DNA of 8,689 nt, taken from positions 1 to 8,689 of the forward strand of contig URZP01000058.1 in the NCBI GenBank assembly GCA_900552365.1. The letters run 5' to 3'. The stretch comes from an uncultured Coriobacteriaceae bacterium. Its GTDB lineage: Bacteria > Actinomycetota > Coriobacteriia > Coriobacteriales > Eggerthellaceae. The notes under the pieces are model-generated. The model searched no databases. It was given only the letters and a program-made list of their open reading frames with translations, and was not told the DNA's origin. Positions 1 to 6,944 of the stretch are shown one piece after another; the first letter of the stretch is position 1, and each line of letters begins with the position of its first letter. A program made the position numbers and the translations under genes.

Positions 1-16
1 TCCATTATGCCGATCT

Positions 17-1549
17 TTATTTATTACGTTCAGCATGAACAGAAAGAAGCCTGTTCAGAGCATTGATATAAGCCTTAGCAGACGAAACGATGATATCGTT
101 GTCGGAACCGCGCCCGATAAACACCTCGCCATCGGCTGCAGCAAGGCGAACGGTGACCTCACCCAGGGCATCTATGCCACGGCTGACGGACTGAACCGAG
201 AACTCCTGAAGGTCGTTTTCGACGTCCACGATCATGTCAACGGCCTTGAATGCCGCATCGACCGGCCCAGTGCCGTACGCGGCAACTGTTTTGAGGCTGC
301 CAAAAGCATCCGCCATGGTAAGCGTAGCGGTAGGCGTAAGCGGATAACCGCAACTAACCTGAAGGCTCTTGAGGGTGTAGATGCCCTTCGCAGTACGCGA
401 CTGTTCATTGACAAGGCTCTCGAGGTCTTCGTCGTAGACTTCCTTCTTCTTGTCGGCGAGGTTCAAGAACGCCTCGTAGACCTTATCAAGCTGCTCGCCT
501 TCGTAGTTATAACCAAGTTCTTCCAAGCGATGCTTCAATGCCGCATGACCGCTGCGCGCAGTAAGGATGATCTTGGAATGGCCAGCTCCAACATCCTCGG
601 GATCAATGATCTCGTACGTGTCGCGCTTCTTCAAAACGCCATCCTGGTGAATGCCCGAAGAATGCGCGAACGCGTTAGAACCAACGATGGCTTTATTAGC
701 CTGAACGGTCATGCCTGTGATGTTGGTGATCAAGCGGCTCGCTTTCACGAATTCACGAGAGTTCACGTCGGTGAAGGCATCGAGCTCTTGCTCGTGCATG
801 CGGATGGCCATAACCACTTCTTCAACGGCAGTATTGCCGGCGCGCTCACCCAAACCGTTGATGGTGCACTCGATTTGCGTGGCGCCGTTGCGAACGCCTT
901 CAATGGCAAGAGCGGTTGCCATGCCGAGGTCGTTATGACAATGAACGGAGATGTCAACGTTCTCGATGCCTTTAACATTGTCGTGCAAGTACTTGATACG
1001 ACGTCCGAATTCGCTTGGCAATGAATAACCCGTGGTGTCAGGAATGTTCACGACAGTAGCGCCGGCGTCAACAGCTGCTTGAATCACGCGAACAAGAAAG
1101 TCGTAATCCGAACGCCCGGCGTCTTCGGCATAAAATTCAACGTCGTCAACGAACTGCTTGGCGTAGGCAACCGCGTGAGCCGCTTTCTCGATGCATTGAT
1201 CTTCGGTGATGTGAAGCTTGTCGCGCATATGGGAAGGAGAAACGCCCAAACCGGTATGGATGCGAGGGCGTTTGGCATACTTGAGAGCGTCAGCGGCAAC
1301 CTCGATGTCTTTATCAACGGCACGGGTAAGTGCGCACACGACAGCATTGTCGCCAATGACCTCAGCGATCTTCCGGACGCTCTCGAAATCACCAGGCGAA
1401 GAAATCGGAAAACCCGCCTCGATGACGTCGACATTCATACGCAGTAGTTCGCGCGTCACCACGAGTTTCTCGTCAGTGTTCATCGATGCGCCAGGCGATT
1501 GCTCACCATCGCGCATGGTAGTGTCAAAGATCTTGATTTTGCGCGCCAT
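17..1549 (-). CDS. leuA: 2-isopropylmalate synthase LeuA
   Basis: This 510-residue enzyme condenses acetyl-CoA with 2-ketoisovalerate, the first committed step of leucine synthesis. The TIM barrel (about 1-275) carries DTTMRDGEQSPG (9-20, with Arg13 and Asp14), VIEAGFPISSPGDF (42-55), metal-binding HCHND (203-207) and NGLGERAGNT (231-240). A linker has SSGIHQDGVLK (297-307). The C-terminal regulatory domain (about 392-510), including AYGTGPVDAAF (424-434), is the leucine feedback domain that distinguishes LeuA from homocitrate synthases; citramalate synthase is less likely given the barrel motifs. An in-frame ATG at 1624 would add 25 residues but has no ribosome binding site and would place a terminator hairpin inside the gene. 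The ATG at 1549 has AGGAGA (1556-1561) six bases upstream and starts with the family-typical MARKIKIFDT. Only sixteen bases follow the stop, with no terminator, so downstream leu genes may continue outside the window (inference). Confidence 0.96.
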   Translation of the reverse strand: MARKIKIFDTTMRDGEQSPGASMNTDEKLVVTRELLRMNVDVIEAGFPISSPGDFESVRKIAEVIGDNAVVCALTRAVDKDIEVAADALKYAKRPRIHTGLGVSPSHMRDKLHITEDQCIEKAAHAVAYAKQFVDDVEFYAEDAGRSDYDFLVRVIQAAVDAGATVVNIPDTTGYSLPSEFGRRIKYLHDNVKGIENVDISVHCHNDLGMATALAIEGVRNGATQIECTINGLGERAGNTAVEEVVMAIRMHEQELDAFTDVNSREFVKASRLITNITGMTVQANKAIVGSNAFAHSSGIHQDGVLKKRDTYEIIDPEDVGAGHSKIILTARSGHAALKHRLEELGYNYEGEQLDKVYEAFLNLADKKKEVYDEDLESLVNEQSRTAKGIYTLKSLQVSCGYPLTPTATLTMADAFGSLKTVAAYGTGPVDAAFKAVDMIVDVENDLQEFSVQSVSRGIDALGEVTVRLAAADGEVFIGRGSDNDIIVSSAKAYINALNRLLSVHAERNK

Positions 1550-1565
1550 GCGTACTCTCCTTTCC

Positions 1566-1605
1566 AAAAGAAAAAGGTTCCACTGTCTATTTGAACAGCG
1601 GAACC
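1566..1605 (-). terminator. Intrinsic terminator in the leuA leader, probable attenuator
   Basis: On the minus strand an 11-base arm GGTTCCGCTGT (1605-1595) and ACAGTGGAACC (1586-1576) pair fully with one G-U wobble around an 8-base loop, followed at once by TTTTTCTTTT (1575-1566). This is a textbook Rho-independent terminator. It ends only five bases before the leuA ribosome binding site (1556-1561) and 17 bases before the start codon, so no promoter can fit between it and leuA. It therefore acts either as a regulated attenuator or as a leaky stop after serA. The plus-strand reading has no T-tract after the stem, so it is directional. Confidence 0.85.
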
Positions 1606-1702
1606 GATCCTCAACGTTCAACATACGACTTGCAGCATAGATACTTGTTCATTTCAATCGCGTTACAAGTCGAACGATTTCCCGAAAAAAGTTTCCTACG
1701 GG
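1606..1702 (-). promoter_or_regulatory. leuA leader segment with alternative pairings and short candidate reading frames
   Basis: This is the segment between the serA stop and the leuA terminator. On the minus strand CGACTTG (1672-1666) can pair with CAAGTCG (1632-1626), or the overlapping ACTTGT (1670-1665) can pair with ACAAGT (1648-1643); the two are mutually exclusive. TTGAAC (near 1617-1622) complements GTTCAA reaching into the terminator stem and loop. Two short frames lie here: a 13-codon frame from ATG 1652 to TGA 1611 (MNKYLCCKSYVER) and a 6-codon frame from 1638 to 1618 (MLQVVC). Neither has a clear ribosome binding site, so a translated leader peptide is speculative. No T-box consensus and no convincing promoter was found. 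Confidence 0.4.
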
Positions 1703-3280
1703 TTACAGCTTTACGTACCAAAGATTCTTCAGATCGCTGATTGCTCCGCGAAGCTCGCCGATGATCTCGTCGGTGACGTCACCCTGAACGTTCATATAGA
1801 CTACGGCCCTGTCGGAATCGGAGCGGGTACCGATCCTCAAAGTAGTGATATTGATGTCATGCTGGCCCAAGATAGTACCGATAACGCCAATGCGGCCGGA
1901 TGCATCGCCGTACTCGAAAATGAGCGACTGTTCACCTGGCTCGATATCCATGTCGTACCCGAATAGCGAAATAATGCGCGCCGGTCGGCCCGGATCAGAC
2001 CTGGTGCACGAGGCCTCAATGCCATCAGCGACAATGGAAACCGAAGAGAAATAGCCAAGCGTGTTGGGGTCGGATGCGGTTACCACATCGATACCGTGCC
2101 TCTTAGCAACCTGTTCTGCATTAACGGGCGTGACCGTGACACCCTTCTTGTATGAAAGCAGGCCCTTCAAAACGCTTGCAACCAAAACGGTGGTATCGGC
2201 AGCGGCGATGTTGCCCGAAGCGGTGAACTTAAGCGTTTGCGGAATGGTGGGGTTGATCTGCGCAAGCATGCTGCCAAGCATTTGACAAGCGGGAACATAA
2301 GGGCCAACAGCATCAAGGACCTCGGGCGGAACAGGAGCCATGTTAACTGCAGTAGGAACAAGCGAACCTGCAAGGCCCGCAGCGACATAGTTGGCAATCT
2401 GAACACCTGCACGACGCTGCGCCTCGAACGTAGCTGCTCCAATATGCGGAGTAAGAATGACATTGTGGAACTCATGCAGCGGCGACTCGAAGCACGGCTC
2501 CTCATCGTGAACATCCAGTCCAACTGCGCCGATCTTACCAGCTGCAACAAAATCGGCCAGCGAAGCTTCGTCGAAGATACCGCCCCTTGCGACGTTCACG
2601 AGAATGACACCATCCTTCATAATGGCAAACTCGTTGGGACCGAACATACCACGAGTCTCGGACGTACGCGGAAGGTGAACGCTAATGACATCAGCAAGCG
2701 GAAGCAGGTCGTTCAGGTTTTCATACAGGGTGACGCCCAAGGCACTCGCGCGATCGGCGTTGCAATAAGGATCATAGCCGATGATCTTCATGCCGAAGGC
2801 AGCTGCGCGTTCGGCAACCAATCCGCCAACGCGGCCAAGGCCGACAATAGCGAGCGTTTTCTCGTACAGCTCCGTGCCATCGAAAGCGGTTTCCCATTTA
2901 CCCTCGTGCATGGACTTATTTGCTTGAGGAAGTTTACGGGCACAAGCCAAGATCAAGCTCATGGCGAACTCGGCAGCGGAAACGATGTTGGACGTCGGCG
3001 CGTTGCAAACGATAACCCCTGCCTCAGTTGCGGCCGTGACGTCGATGTTGTCGATGCTGACGCCGGCACGCCCGATAACCTTCAGCGACTTACCCGCCTC
3101 GATGACGCGGCGAGTTACTGGAGTATGCGAACGAACCACCATCGCGTCGAAACCGTCGATGCACGAGACCAACTCGTCCTCGGTCAAATCAAGACGCGTT
3201 TCAACCTCGCAACCACGCATACGCAAAACATTGATGCACGTTGCGTCAACACGTTCGGTTACCAGTACCTTGTTAGACAT
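1703..3280 (-). CDS. serA: D-3-phosphoglycerate dehydrogenase SerA (long form with ASB and ACT domains)
   Basis: This cytoplasmic 525-residue enzyme oxidises 3-phosphoglycerate to 3-phosphohydroxypyruvate with NAD, the committed step of serine synthesis. The split substrate-binding domain surrounds a Rossmann fold with GLGRVGG at 147-153 and Asp170 at the end of the second strand, as in NAD-specific members. Catalytic residues are Arg232 (NVARGG), Glu261 (DVHDEEP) and His279 (TPHIGA). Residues about 315-450 form the allosteric substrate-binding domain and about 455-525 a C-terminal ACT domain (RIGVIGTILGQHDINI) that usually binds serine. This domain set and length match the mycobacterial-type enzyme rather than the shorter E. 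coli or two-domain forms, so another 2-hydroxyacid dehydrogenase is unlikely. The ATG is supported by AAGGGG (3292-3297) about eleven bases upstream. Its place between ilvC and leuA, with terminator-like hairpins on both sides, is unusual. Confidence 0.96.
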   Translation of the reverse strand: MSNKVLVTERVDATCINVLRMRGCEVETRLDLTEDELVSCIDGFDAMVVRSHTPVTRRVIEAGKSLKVIGRAGVSIDNIDVTAATEAGVIVCNAPTSNIVSAAEFAMSLILACARKLPQANKSMHEGKWETAFDGTELYEKTLAIVGLGRVGGLVAERAAAFGMKIIGYDPYCNADRASALGVTLYENLNDLLPLADVISVHLPRTSETRGMFGPNEFAIMKDGVILVNVARGGIFDEASLADFVAAGKIGAVGLDVHDEEPCFESPLHEFHNVILTPHIGAATFEAQRRAGVQIANYVAAGLAGSLVPTAVNMAPVPPEVLDAVGPYVPACQMLGSMLAQINPTIPQTLKFTASGNIAAADTTVLVASVLKGLLSYKKGVTVTPVNAEQVAKRHGIDVVTASDPNTLGYFSSVSIVADGIEASCTRSDPGRPARIISLFGYDMDIEPGEQSLIFEYGDASGRIGVIGTILGQHDINITTLRIGTRSDSDRAVVYMNVQGDVTDEIIGELRGAISDLKNLWYVKL

Positions 3281-3296
3281 GATCGGACCAGCCCCT

Positions 3297-3336
3297 TAAG
3301 ACTTCTCGAATCCGCACAGTGATTTCAGCAGTCTTA
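3297..3336 (-). repeat. Inverted repeat next to the serA ribosome binding site
   Basis: On the minus strand TAAGACT (upstream arm at 3336-3330 in its strand reading) is matched by AGTCTTA (3303-3297), seven bases apart-perfect with a 26-base spacer. The downstream arm ends against the AAGGGG ribosome binding site (3292-3297). It could fold and shape access to that site, but a stem this short with so long a loop is weak, and chance is a real possibility. Confidence 0.25.
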
Positions 3337-3338
3337 TT

Positions 3339-3382
3339 AAACACAAAGCGGACCCGTCAGCACAAGCGCGCTGGCGGGTCCG
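3339..3382 (-). terminator. Terminator-like hairpin between ilvC and serA
   Basis: On the minus strand CGGACCCGCCAG (3382-3371) and CTGACGGGTCCG (3360-3349) form a 12-base GC-rich stem with one C-A mismatch and a 10-base loop, followed by CTTTGTGTTT (3348-3339). The stem is strong but the T-tract is interrupted, so termination may be partial. It lies 68 bases before the serA start and could end ilvDBNC messages or act as an attenuator for serA. Confidence 0.6.
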
Positions 3383-3388
3383 TCGGTG

Positions 3389-3419
3389 AGCGCACAGGCA
3401 GTCGCGACTACCGTGCGCT
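3389..3419 (-). promoter_or_regulatory. Strong hairpin immediately upstream of the serA terminator-like hairpin
   Basis: On the minus strand AGCGCAC (3419-3413) pairs with GTGCGCT (3395-3389). Inside it, after a one-base bulge, GGTAGT pairs with ACTGCC (one G-U) closing a CGCG loop. There is no T-tract, so it is not itself a terminator. Its 3' arm GTGCGCT can alternatively pair with AGCGCGC (3372-3366), which overlaps the 5' arm and loop of the next hairpin. This is the topology expected of an attenuator, but function is inference. Confidence 0.5.
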
Positions 3420-3449
3420 TGAATCATGTCGTTAAGAAACCGAAGCGAA

Positions 3450-4454
3450 CTAGTCCTCGGACTTCTTAACCCACGTGAACATGCTGCGAACCTGAGCACC
3501 GGTCGTCTCGATGGGATGGTTGTTCAGAGCTTCGCGCTGCTCGAGAAGCCACTTATGGTTGTTGTTGCAGTCGGCAACGAACTCCTTAGCGAACTCACCG
3601 TTCTGGATACGCTCGAGGATGAGCTTCATGGCCTTACGGGACTCATCGTTGATGACCTTGGGGCCAGCATAGTACTCGCCGTACTCTGCAGTGTTCGAGA
3701 TAGAGTAATTCATGAAATGGATGCCGCTCTCGTACATAAGGTCGACGATCATCTTCATTTCGTGATAGCACTCGAAGTAAGCAAGCTCGGGCGGATAGCC
3801 TGCCTCGGTCAGCGTTTCGAAACCAGCCTTGACCAGCTCGACCAGGCCGCCGCAAAGAACCGCCTGCTCGCCGAAGAGGTCTTCCTCGGTCTCCTGAGCA
3901 AAGGTGCCCTTCATGAGGCCAGCGCGGCCGCCGCCGATCGCCCAACCATAAGAAAGCGCGATATCCCAAGCATCACCGGTGGCGTCCTCGTAGACGCAGC
4001 ACAGATCAGGAACGCCGGAGCCCTCGGTGTACTGGCGACGAACGATATGACCCGGGCCCTTAGGGGCAACCATGATGACGTTAACGCCTTCAGGGGCCTT
4101 GATATAGCCATAGTGAATGTTGAAACCATGAGCAAACGCGAGCGTGTCGCCAGGATGCAGGTGCGGCGCGATGTGCTCCTCGTACGTCTTAGCCTGGATC
4201 TCATCGGGAATAAGGATCATGACCACGTCGGCTTCTTCTGCTGCGGTATCGATATCGACGACCTTCAAACCATGCTCTCGAGCTTCCTCGGCCGACTTGG
4301 ATTCGGAGCGAAGACCAACGCGAACATCGCATCCGGAATCGTGAAGATTAAGCGCATGGGCATGGCCCTGGGAGCCATAGCCGATGATGGCGATCTTCTT
4401 TCCCTGGATGATCTCGGGATTCACGTCCTTGTCGTAAAGAATTTCAATAGCCAT
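3450..4454 (-). CDS. ilvC: Ketol-acid reductoisomerase IlvC (class I)
   Basis: This 334-residue enzyme carries out the Mg-dependent alkyl migration and NAD(P)H reduction of acetolactate or acetohydroxybutyrate to the dihydroxy acids used by IlvD. The N-terminal Rossmann domain has IAIIGYGSQGHAHALNL (21-37). The specificity loop GLRSESKS (47-54), with Arg49 and Ser52/Ser54, looks NADPH-type (inference). The C-terminal knotted helical domain has the metal-binding motifs DLFGEQAVLCGG and AYFECYHEMK. Length fits the short class I form. An ATG six bases further upstream (4460) is in frame, but the AAGGG ribosome binding site (4462-4466) sits only one base from it and an ideal seven bases from the ATG at 4454. 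The shorter protein beginning MAIEILYDKD also matches the usual KARI start. It follows ilvN after about 100 bases with no terminator, so co-transcription is likely. Confidence 0.96.
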   Translation of the reverse strand: MAIEILYDKDVNPEIIQGKKIAIIGYGSQGHAHALNLHDSGCDVRVGLRSESKSAEEAREHGLKVVDIDTAAEEADVVMILIPDEIQAKTYEEHIAPHLHPGDTLAFAHGFNIHYGYIKAPEGVNVIMVAPKGPGHIVRRQYTEGSGVPDLCCVYEDATGDAWDIALSYGWAIGGGRAGLMKGTFAQETEEDLFGEQAVLCGGLVELVKAGFETLTEAGYPPELAYFECYHEMKMIVDLMYESGIHFMNYSISNTAEYGEYYAGPKVINDESRKAMKLILERIQNGEFAKEFVADCNNNHKWLLEQREALNNHPIETTGAQVRSMFTWVKKSED

Positions 4455-4501
4455 GTTCATTCCCTTTCTGATCGACTATTGGATTGCAACCCTCTGTTCG
4501 T

Positions 4502-4515
4502 CGCCTGTTCAGGCG
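4502..4515. repeat. 14-base near-palindrome in the ilvN-ilvC gap
   Basis: CGCCTG and CAGGCG form a perfect 6-base inverted repeat separated by two bases. In the mRNA it would fold into a small hairpin, losing a pair to form the loop. No T-tract follows on either strand, so it is not a terminator. It may be an mRNA processing or stability element or a chance palindrome. The rest of the 100-base gap shows only the ilvC ribosome binding site. Confidence 0.3.
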
Positions 4516-4554
4516 GTGAAACCAAAATGATTGGGTCTAGTGCCGTGTTTCGGA

Positions 4555-5049
4555 CTAGACGTCCTTTGAGTTACGCGACATGGCGATCTTGCCCGTACGG
4601 GTAATCTCCTTGATGCCATATGCGCGGAACAAATCTTCCATACCCTTTAGCTTGCTTTCGTCGCCGGTAGCCTCCACCGTCAACGACGACCGGCCGACAT
4701 CGACGATATTGGCACGGAACACGTTGGCGATTTCAATGATCTCGCTGCGATGATCAGCCGGGGCATTCACTTTGAACAGAACCAGTTCGCGTTCGATCGC
4801 GCTATCGTTGGTGAGGTCGGTGATCTTGTGAACACTCACAAGTTTATGCAGCTGCTTGGTGATTTGCTCGTAAGCCACCTCATCGGCAGATACAACGATG
4901 GTTACGCGAGAACGCGTGGGATCTTCAGTAGGACCTACCGCCAGCGAATCGATGTTGAAGCCGCGTCGCGAGATCATGCCGGTAACACGGGAAAGGACGC
5001 CAGGCTTGTTTTCGACAAGCACCGAGAGAATGTGAATGGATTCGGTCAT
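4555..5049 (-). CDS. ilvN: Acetohydroxyacid synthase, small regulatory subunit IlvN
   Basis: The 164-residue regulatory partner of IlvB activates the catalytic subunit and confers feedback inhibition by valine. An N-terminal ACT domain spans about residues 4-80 (HILSVLVENKPGVLSRVTG, then RRGFNIDSL). Gly17 and Asn32 align with Gly14 and Asn29 of E. coli IlvH, which are needed for valine sensitivity, so the protein is probably valine-responsive (inference from alignment by eye). The C-terminal half (about 85-155) matches the second small-subunit domain, with LVLFKVNAP and SSLTVEATG. Length is typical of the 160-175-residue class. The start codon overlaps the ilvB stop by one base (TAATG), and a strong GGGAGG ribosome binding site lies inside the end of ilvB eight bases upstream. 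This is the classic arrangement for equimolar expression of the two subunits. Confidence 0.96.
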   Translation of the reverse strand: MTESIHILSVLVENKPGVLSRVTGMISRRGFNIDSLAVGPTEDPTRSRVTIVVSADEVAYEQITKQLHKLVSVHKITDLTNDSAIERELVLFKVNAPADHRSEIIEIANVFRANIVDVGRSSLTVEATGDESKLKGMEDLFRAYGIKEITRTGKIAMSRNSKDV

Positions 5050-6944
5050 TATCGATCCTCCCCTTCCTTCGTAGCTTGCTCGGCTTCGACAGCCTTGCCA
5101 ACTGGCTCGGTGCCCATGATGCGCGTGCCGTCTGCTTCGCTATCGATGGCGCCCATGACGTCGCCCAAAGAAGAGCCAGGGGCAACCATGGGAAACACGT
5201 TCTGATCGCGTGAGATGGCAACGTCAAGCAGGTACGGGCCATCAAAATCAAGCATGCGCTGATACGCAGCGGGAAGCTGGGCTGGATCGGAAACCAATTC
5301 CCCACCCCATCCGTATGCTTCAGAAAGCTTCACGAAATCGGGCACAGGAGCAAGCTCGGTAAACGAGAAGCGCTCGTGATAGAAGAGCTTTTGCCACTGA
5401 TGAACCATGCCGAGCGCGCGATTGTCAACGATAACTACCTTGACGGGAATGCCATTAATAGCTGCCGTTGCCATTTCCTGGCTGTTCATCTGGAACGAAC
5501 CGTCGCCCGCAACGCAAACGACCGTCTTATCGGGGTTGCCCACCTGCGCGCCAATCGCCGCAGGGAAGCCGAAGCCCATGGTGCCCAAACCGCCCGAAGT
5601 AAGGAACGTGCGTGGGGCATCTCGCTCGATCATCTGAGCGGCCCACATCTGATGCTGGCCAACCTCGGTTACCACGATGCTGTTCATAGGATCAAGCGCA
5701 TCAGAAAGCTGTCGCATTGCGATTTCGGGCACGATCTCGGCAGGGTTGTCGCCGACACCGGCATCGTAGAGCGGGAAACGATCGCGCCACGAAAGCACCG
5801 TGCGAACCCATTCGCCGGAAGCGGGCGCGTCGGTCGATTTGGAGAACGAGGCAACCATAGCTTCCAAAACGCCTTTCAAGTCGCCCACGATAGGAATCTG
5901 AGCCTCACGATTCTTACCGATCTCGGCAGGGTCTATATCGATGTGAATAACCTTCGCATCGGGCGCGAACCCATCAAGCTTGCCGGTGACACGATCTGAG
6001 AATCGAGCTCCACAACAGATGATGAGATCGGACTGATTAAGTGTCATATTCGCGTACTTGGAACCATGCATGCCAACCATGCCAAGGTTGAGCTCGTAGT
6101 TCTCGGGGACAGCACCCTTTGCCATAAGCGTAGTAACCACGGGGATCTGCGCTATACGCGAAAGTTCAACGGCCTCTTTGGAGGCTCCCGAGATACCAAC
6201 GCCGCCGCCCACATACATTACGGGGCGCTCGGACTTCTTGATGGCTTCGACCGCAGCGCGGATCTGCTTGGCATTGCCACGGTAGGTCGGACGGTAGGAC
6301 GGGATGTTCACGTCATCCGGATAATCGAAGACTATTTCCTGGCTTGCAAGATCGGACGGGATGTCGATAAGCACCGGACCTGGGCGGCCGGTTTTAGCAA
6401 TATGGAACGCCTCGCGAAACGTCTTGGGCAAATCCTCGATGCTTTGCAGCAAGAAGCTGTGCTTGACGATGGGAATGGTGATGCCAACGATATCGCATTC
6501 CTGAAAGGAATCGGTTCCGATCATTGCGCGCGGAACCTGACCCGTGATAACCACCAGCGGAACCGAATCCATGTACGCAGTCGCAATGCCCGTAACCGTG
6601 TTGGTGGCACCAGGACCACTGGTTACCAGCACGACACCCACTTTGCCAGTAGAACGAGCGTAGCCATCCGCTTCGTGAACCGCGGCCTGCTCATGACGAG
6701 CAAGGATGTGGTGGATCTGCTTCGAATCGTAAAGCGCGTCGTAGATCTTGATAGCCTGGCCGCCCGGATAACCAAACAGCTTTTCGACGCCCTCGGCTTC
6801 GAGGGAAGCGATAACCGCCTGAGCACCGGTAAGCTTCATACCCTGTTTGGGGTTCTTGCTTCCCAGGCCATCGGGGGCGCCGGCCTGGGCAACGGTCATC
6901 GATGCTTTCGACTCGGTGGAAGCATTTCGCTGCTTTTCGCTCAT
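5049..6944 (-). CDS. ilvB: Acetohydroxyacid (acetolactate) synthase, large catalytic subunit IlvB
   Basis: This 631-residue ThDP-dependent enzyme condenses pyruvate with pyruvate or 2-ketobutyrate, giving acetolactate or acetohydroxybutyrate, the first shared step of branched-chain synthesis. The N-terminal ThDP-pyrimidine domain has FGYPGGQ at 57-63 and RHEQAAVHEADGYAR at 83-97, with Glu85 as the catalytic glutamate. The central domain (about 225-370) has GARFSDRVTGK at 312-322. The C-terminal ThDP-pyrophosphate domain has GDGSFQMN at 480-487, with the motif ending at Asp507-Asn508, followed by GMVHQWQ. Trp517 matches the E. coli tryptophan linked to 2-ketobutyrate preference and herbicide binding. 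The first 35 residues and about the last 40 are polar, alanine/charge-rich extensions beyond the usual 560-590-residue core. A later start at Met36 is possible, but AAGGAG ten bases before the first ATG and the ATGA overlap with ilvD favour the long form. It pairs with IlvN. Confidence 0.97.
   Translation of the reverse strand: MSEKQRNASTESKASMTVAQAGAPDGLGSKNPKQGMKLTGAQAVIASLEAEGVEKLFGYPGGQAIKIYDALYDSKQIHHILARHEQAAVHEADGYARSTGKVGVVLVTSGPGATNTVTGIATAYMDSVPLVVITGQVPRAMIGTDSFQECDIVGITIPIVKHSFLLQSIEDLPKTFREAFHIAKTGRPGPVLIDIPSDLASQEIVFDYPDDVNIPSYRPTYRGNAKQIRAAVEAIKKSERPVMYVGGGVGISGASKEAVELSRIAQIPVVTTLMAKGAVPENYELNLGMVGMHGSKYANMTLNQSDLIICCGARFSDRVTGKLDGFAPDAKVIHIDIDPAEIGKNREAQIPIVGDLKGVLEAMVASFSKSTDAPASGEWVRTVLSWRDRFPLYDAGVGDNPAEIVPEIAMRQLSDALDPMNSIVVTEVGQHQMWAAQMIERDAPRTFLTSGGLGTMGFGFPAAIGAQVGNPDKTVVCVAGDGSFQMNSQEMATAAINGIPVKVVIVDNRALGMVHQWQKLFYHERFSFTELAPVPDFVKLSEAYGWGGELVSDPAQLPAAYQRMLDFDGPYLLDVAISRDQNVFPMVAPGSSLGDVMGAIDSEADGTRIMGTEPVGKAVEAEQATKEGEDR

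Noticed and set aside
1..16. ATG on the minus strand at 5-3 as a possible next gene start after leuA
   Set aside because: Too few bases remain to show a coding frame, and no ribosome binding site is visible before it.
35..1024. 329-codon plus-strand open frame opposite leuA
   Set aside because: It is antisense to a strongly conserved gene, has no recognisable domain, and similar long antisense frames occur opposite serA, ilvC, ilvB and ilvD; this is a by-product of codon bias.
1595..1610. T-box-like string CGGTTCCGC in the leuA terminator 5' arm
   Set aside because: It differs from the TGGNACCGCG consensus at key positions, and the leader is too short for a full T-box with Stem I.
1547..1624. 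Longer leuA form starting at 1624
   Set aside because: No ribosome binding site, it would place the terminator hairpin in the coding region, and the family N-terminus begins at the ATG at 1549.
2237..3322. 361-codon plus-strand open frame opposite serA
   Set aside because: Shadow of serA; composition is Arg/Asn/His-rich with no family motifs.
3334..3370. Possible sigma-A-type promoter before serA (TTGTGC, 18 bases, TTTAAT)
   Set aside because: The -35 box is poor and the match overlaps the hairpin stem and T-tract; AT-rich tracts after terminators often resemble -10 boxes.
3426..4604. 392-codon plus-strand open frame opposite ilvC and part of ilvN
   Set aside because: It spans two conserved minus-strand genes and the gap between them, with no recognisable motif.
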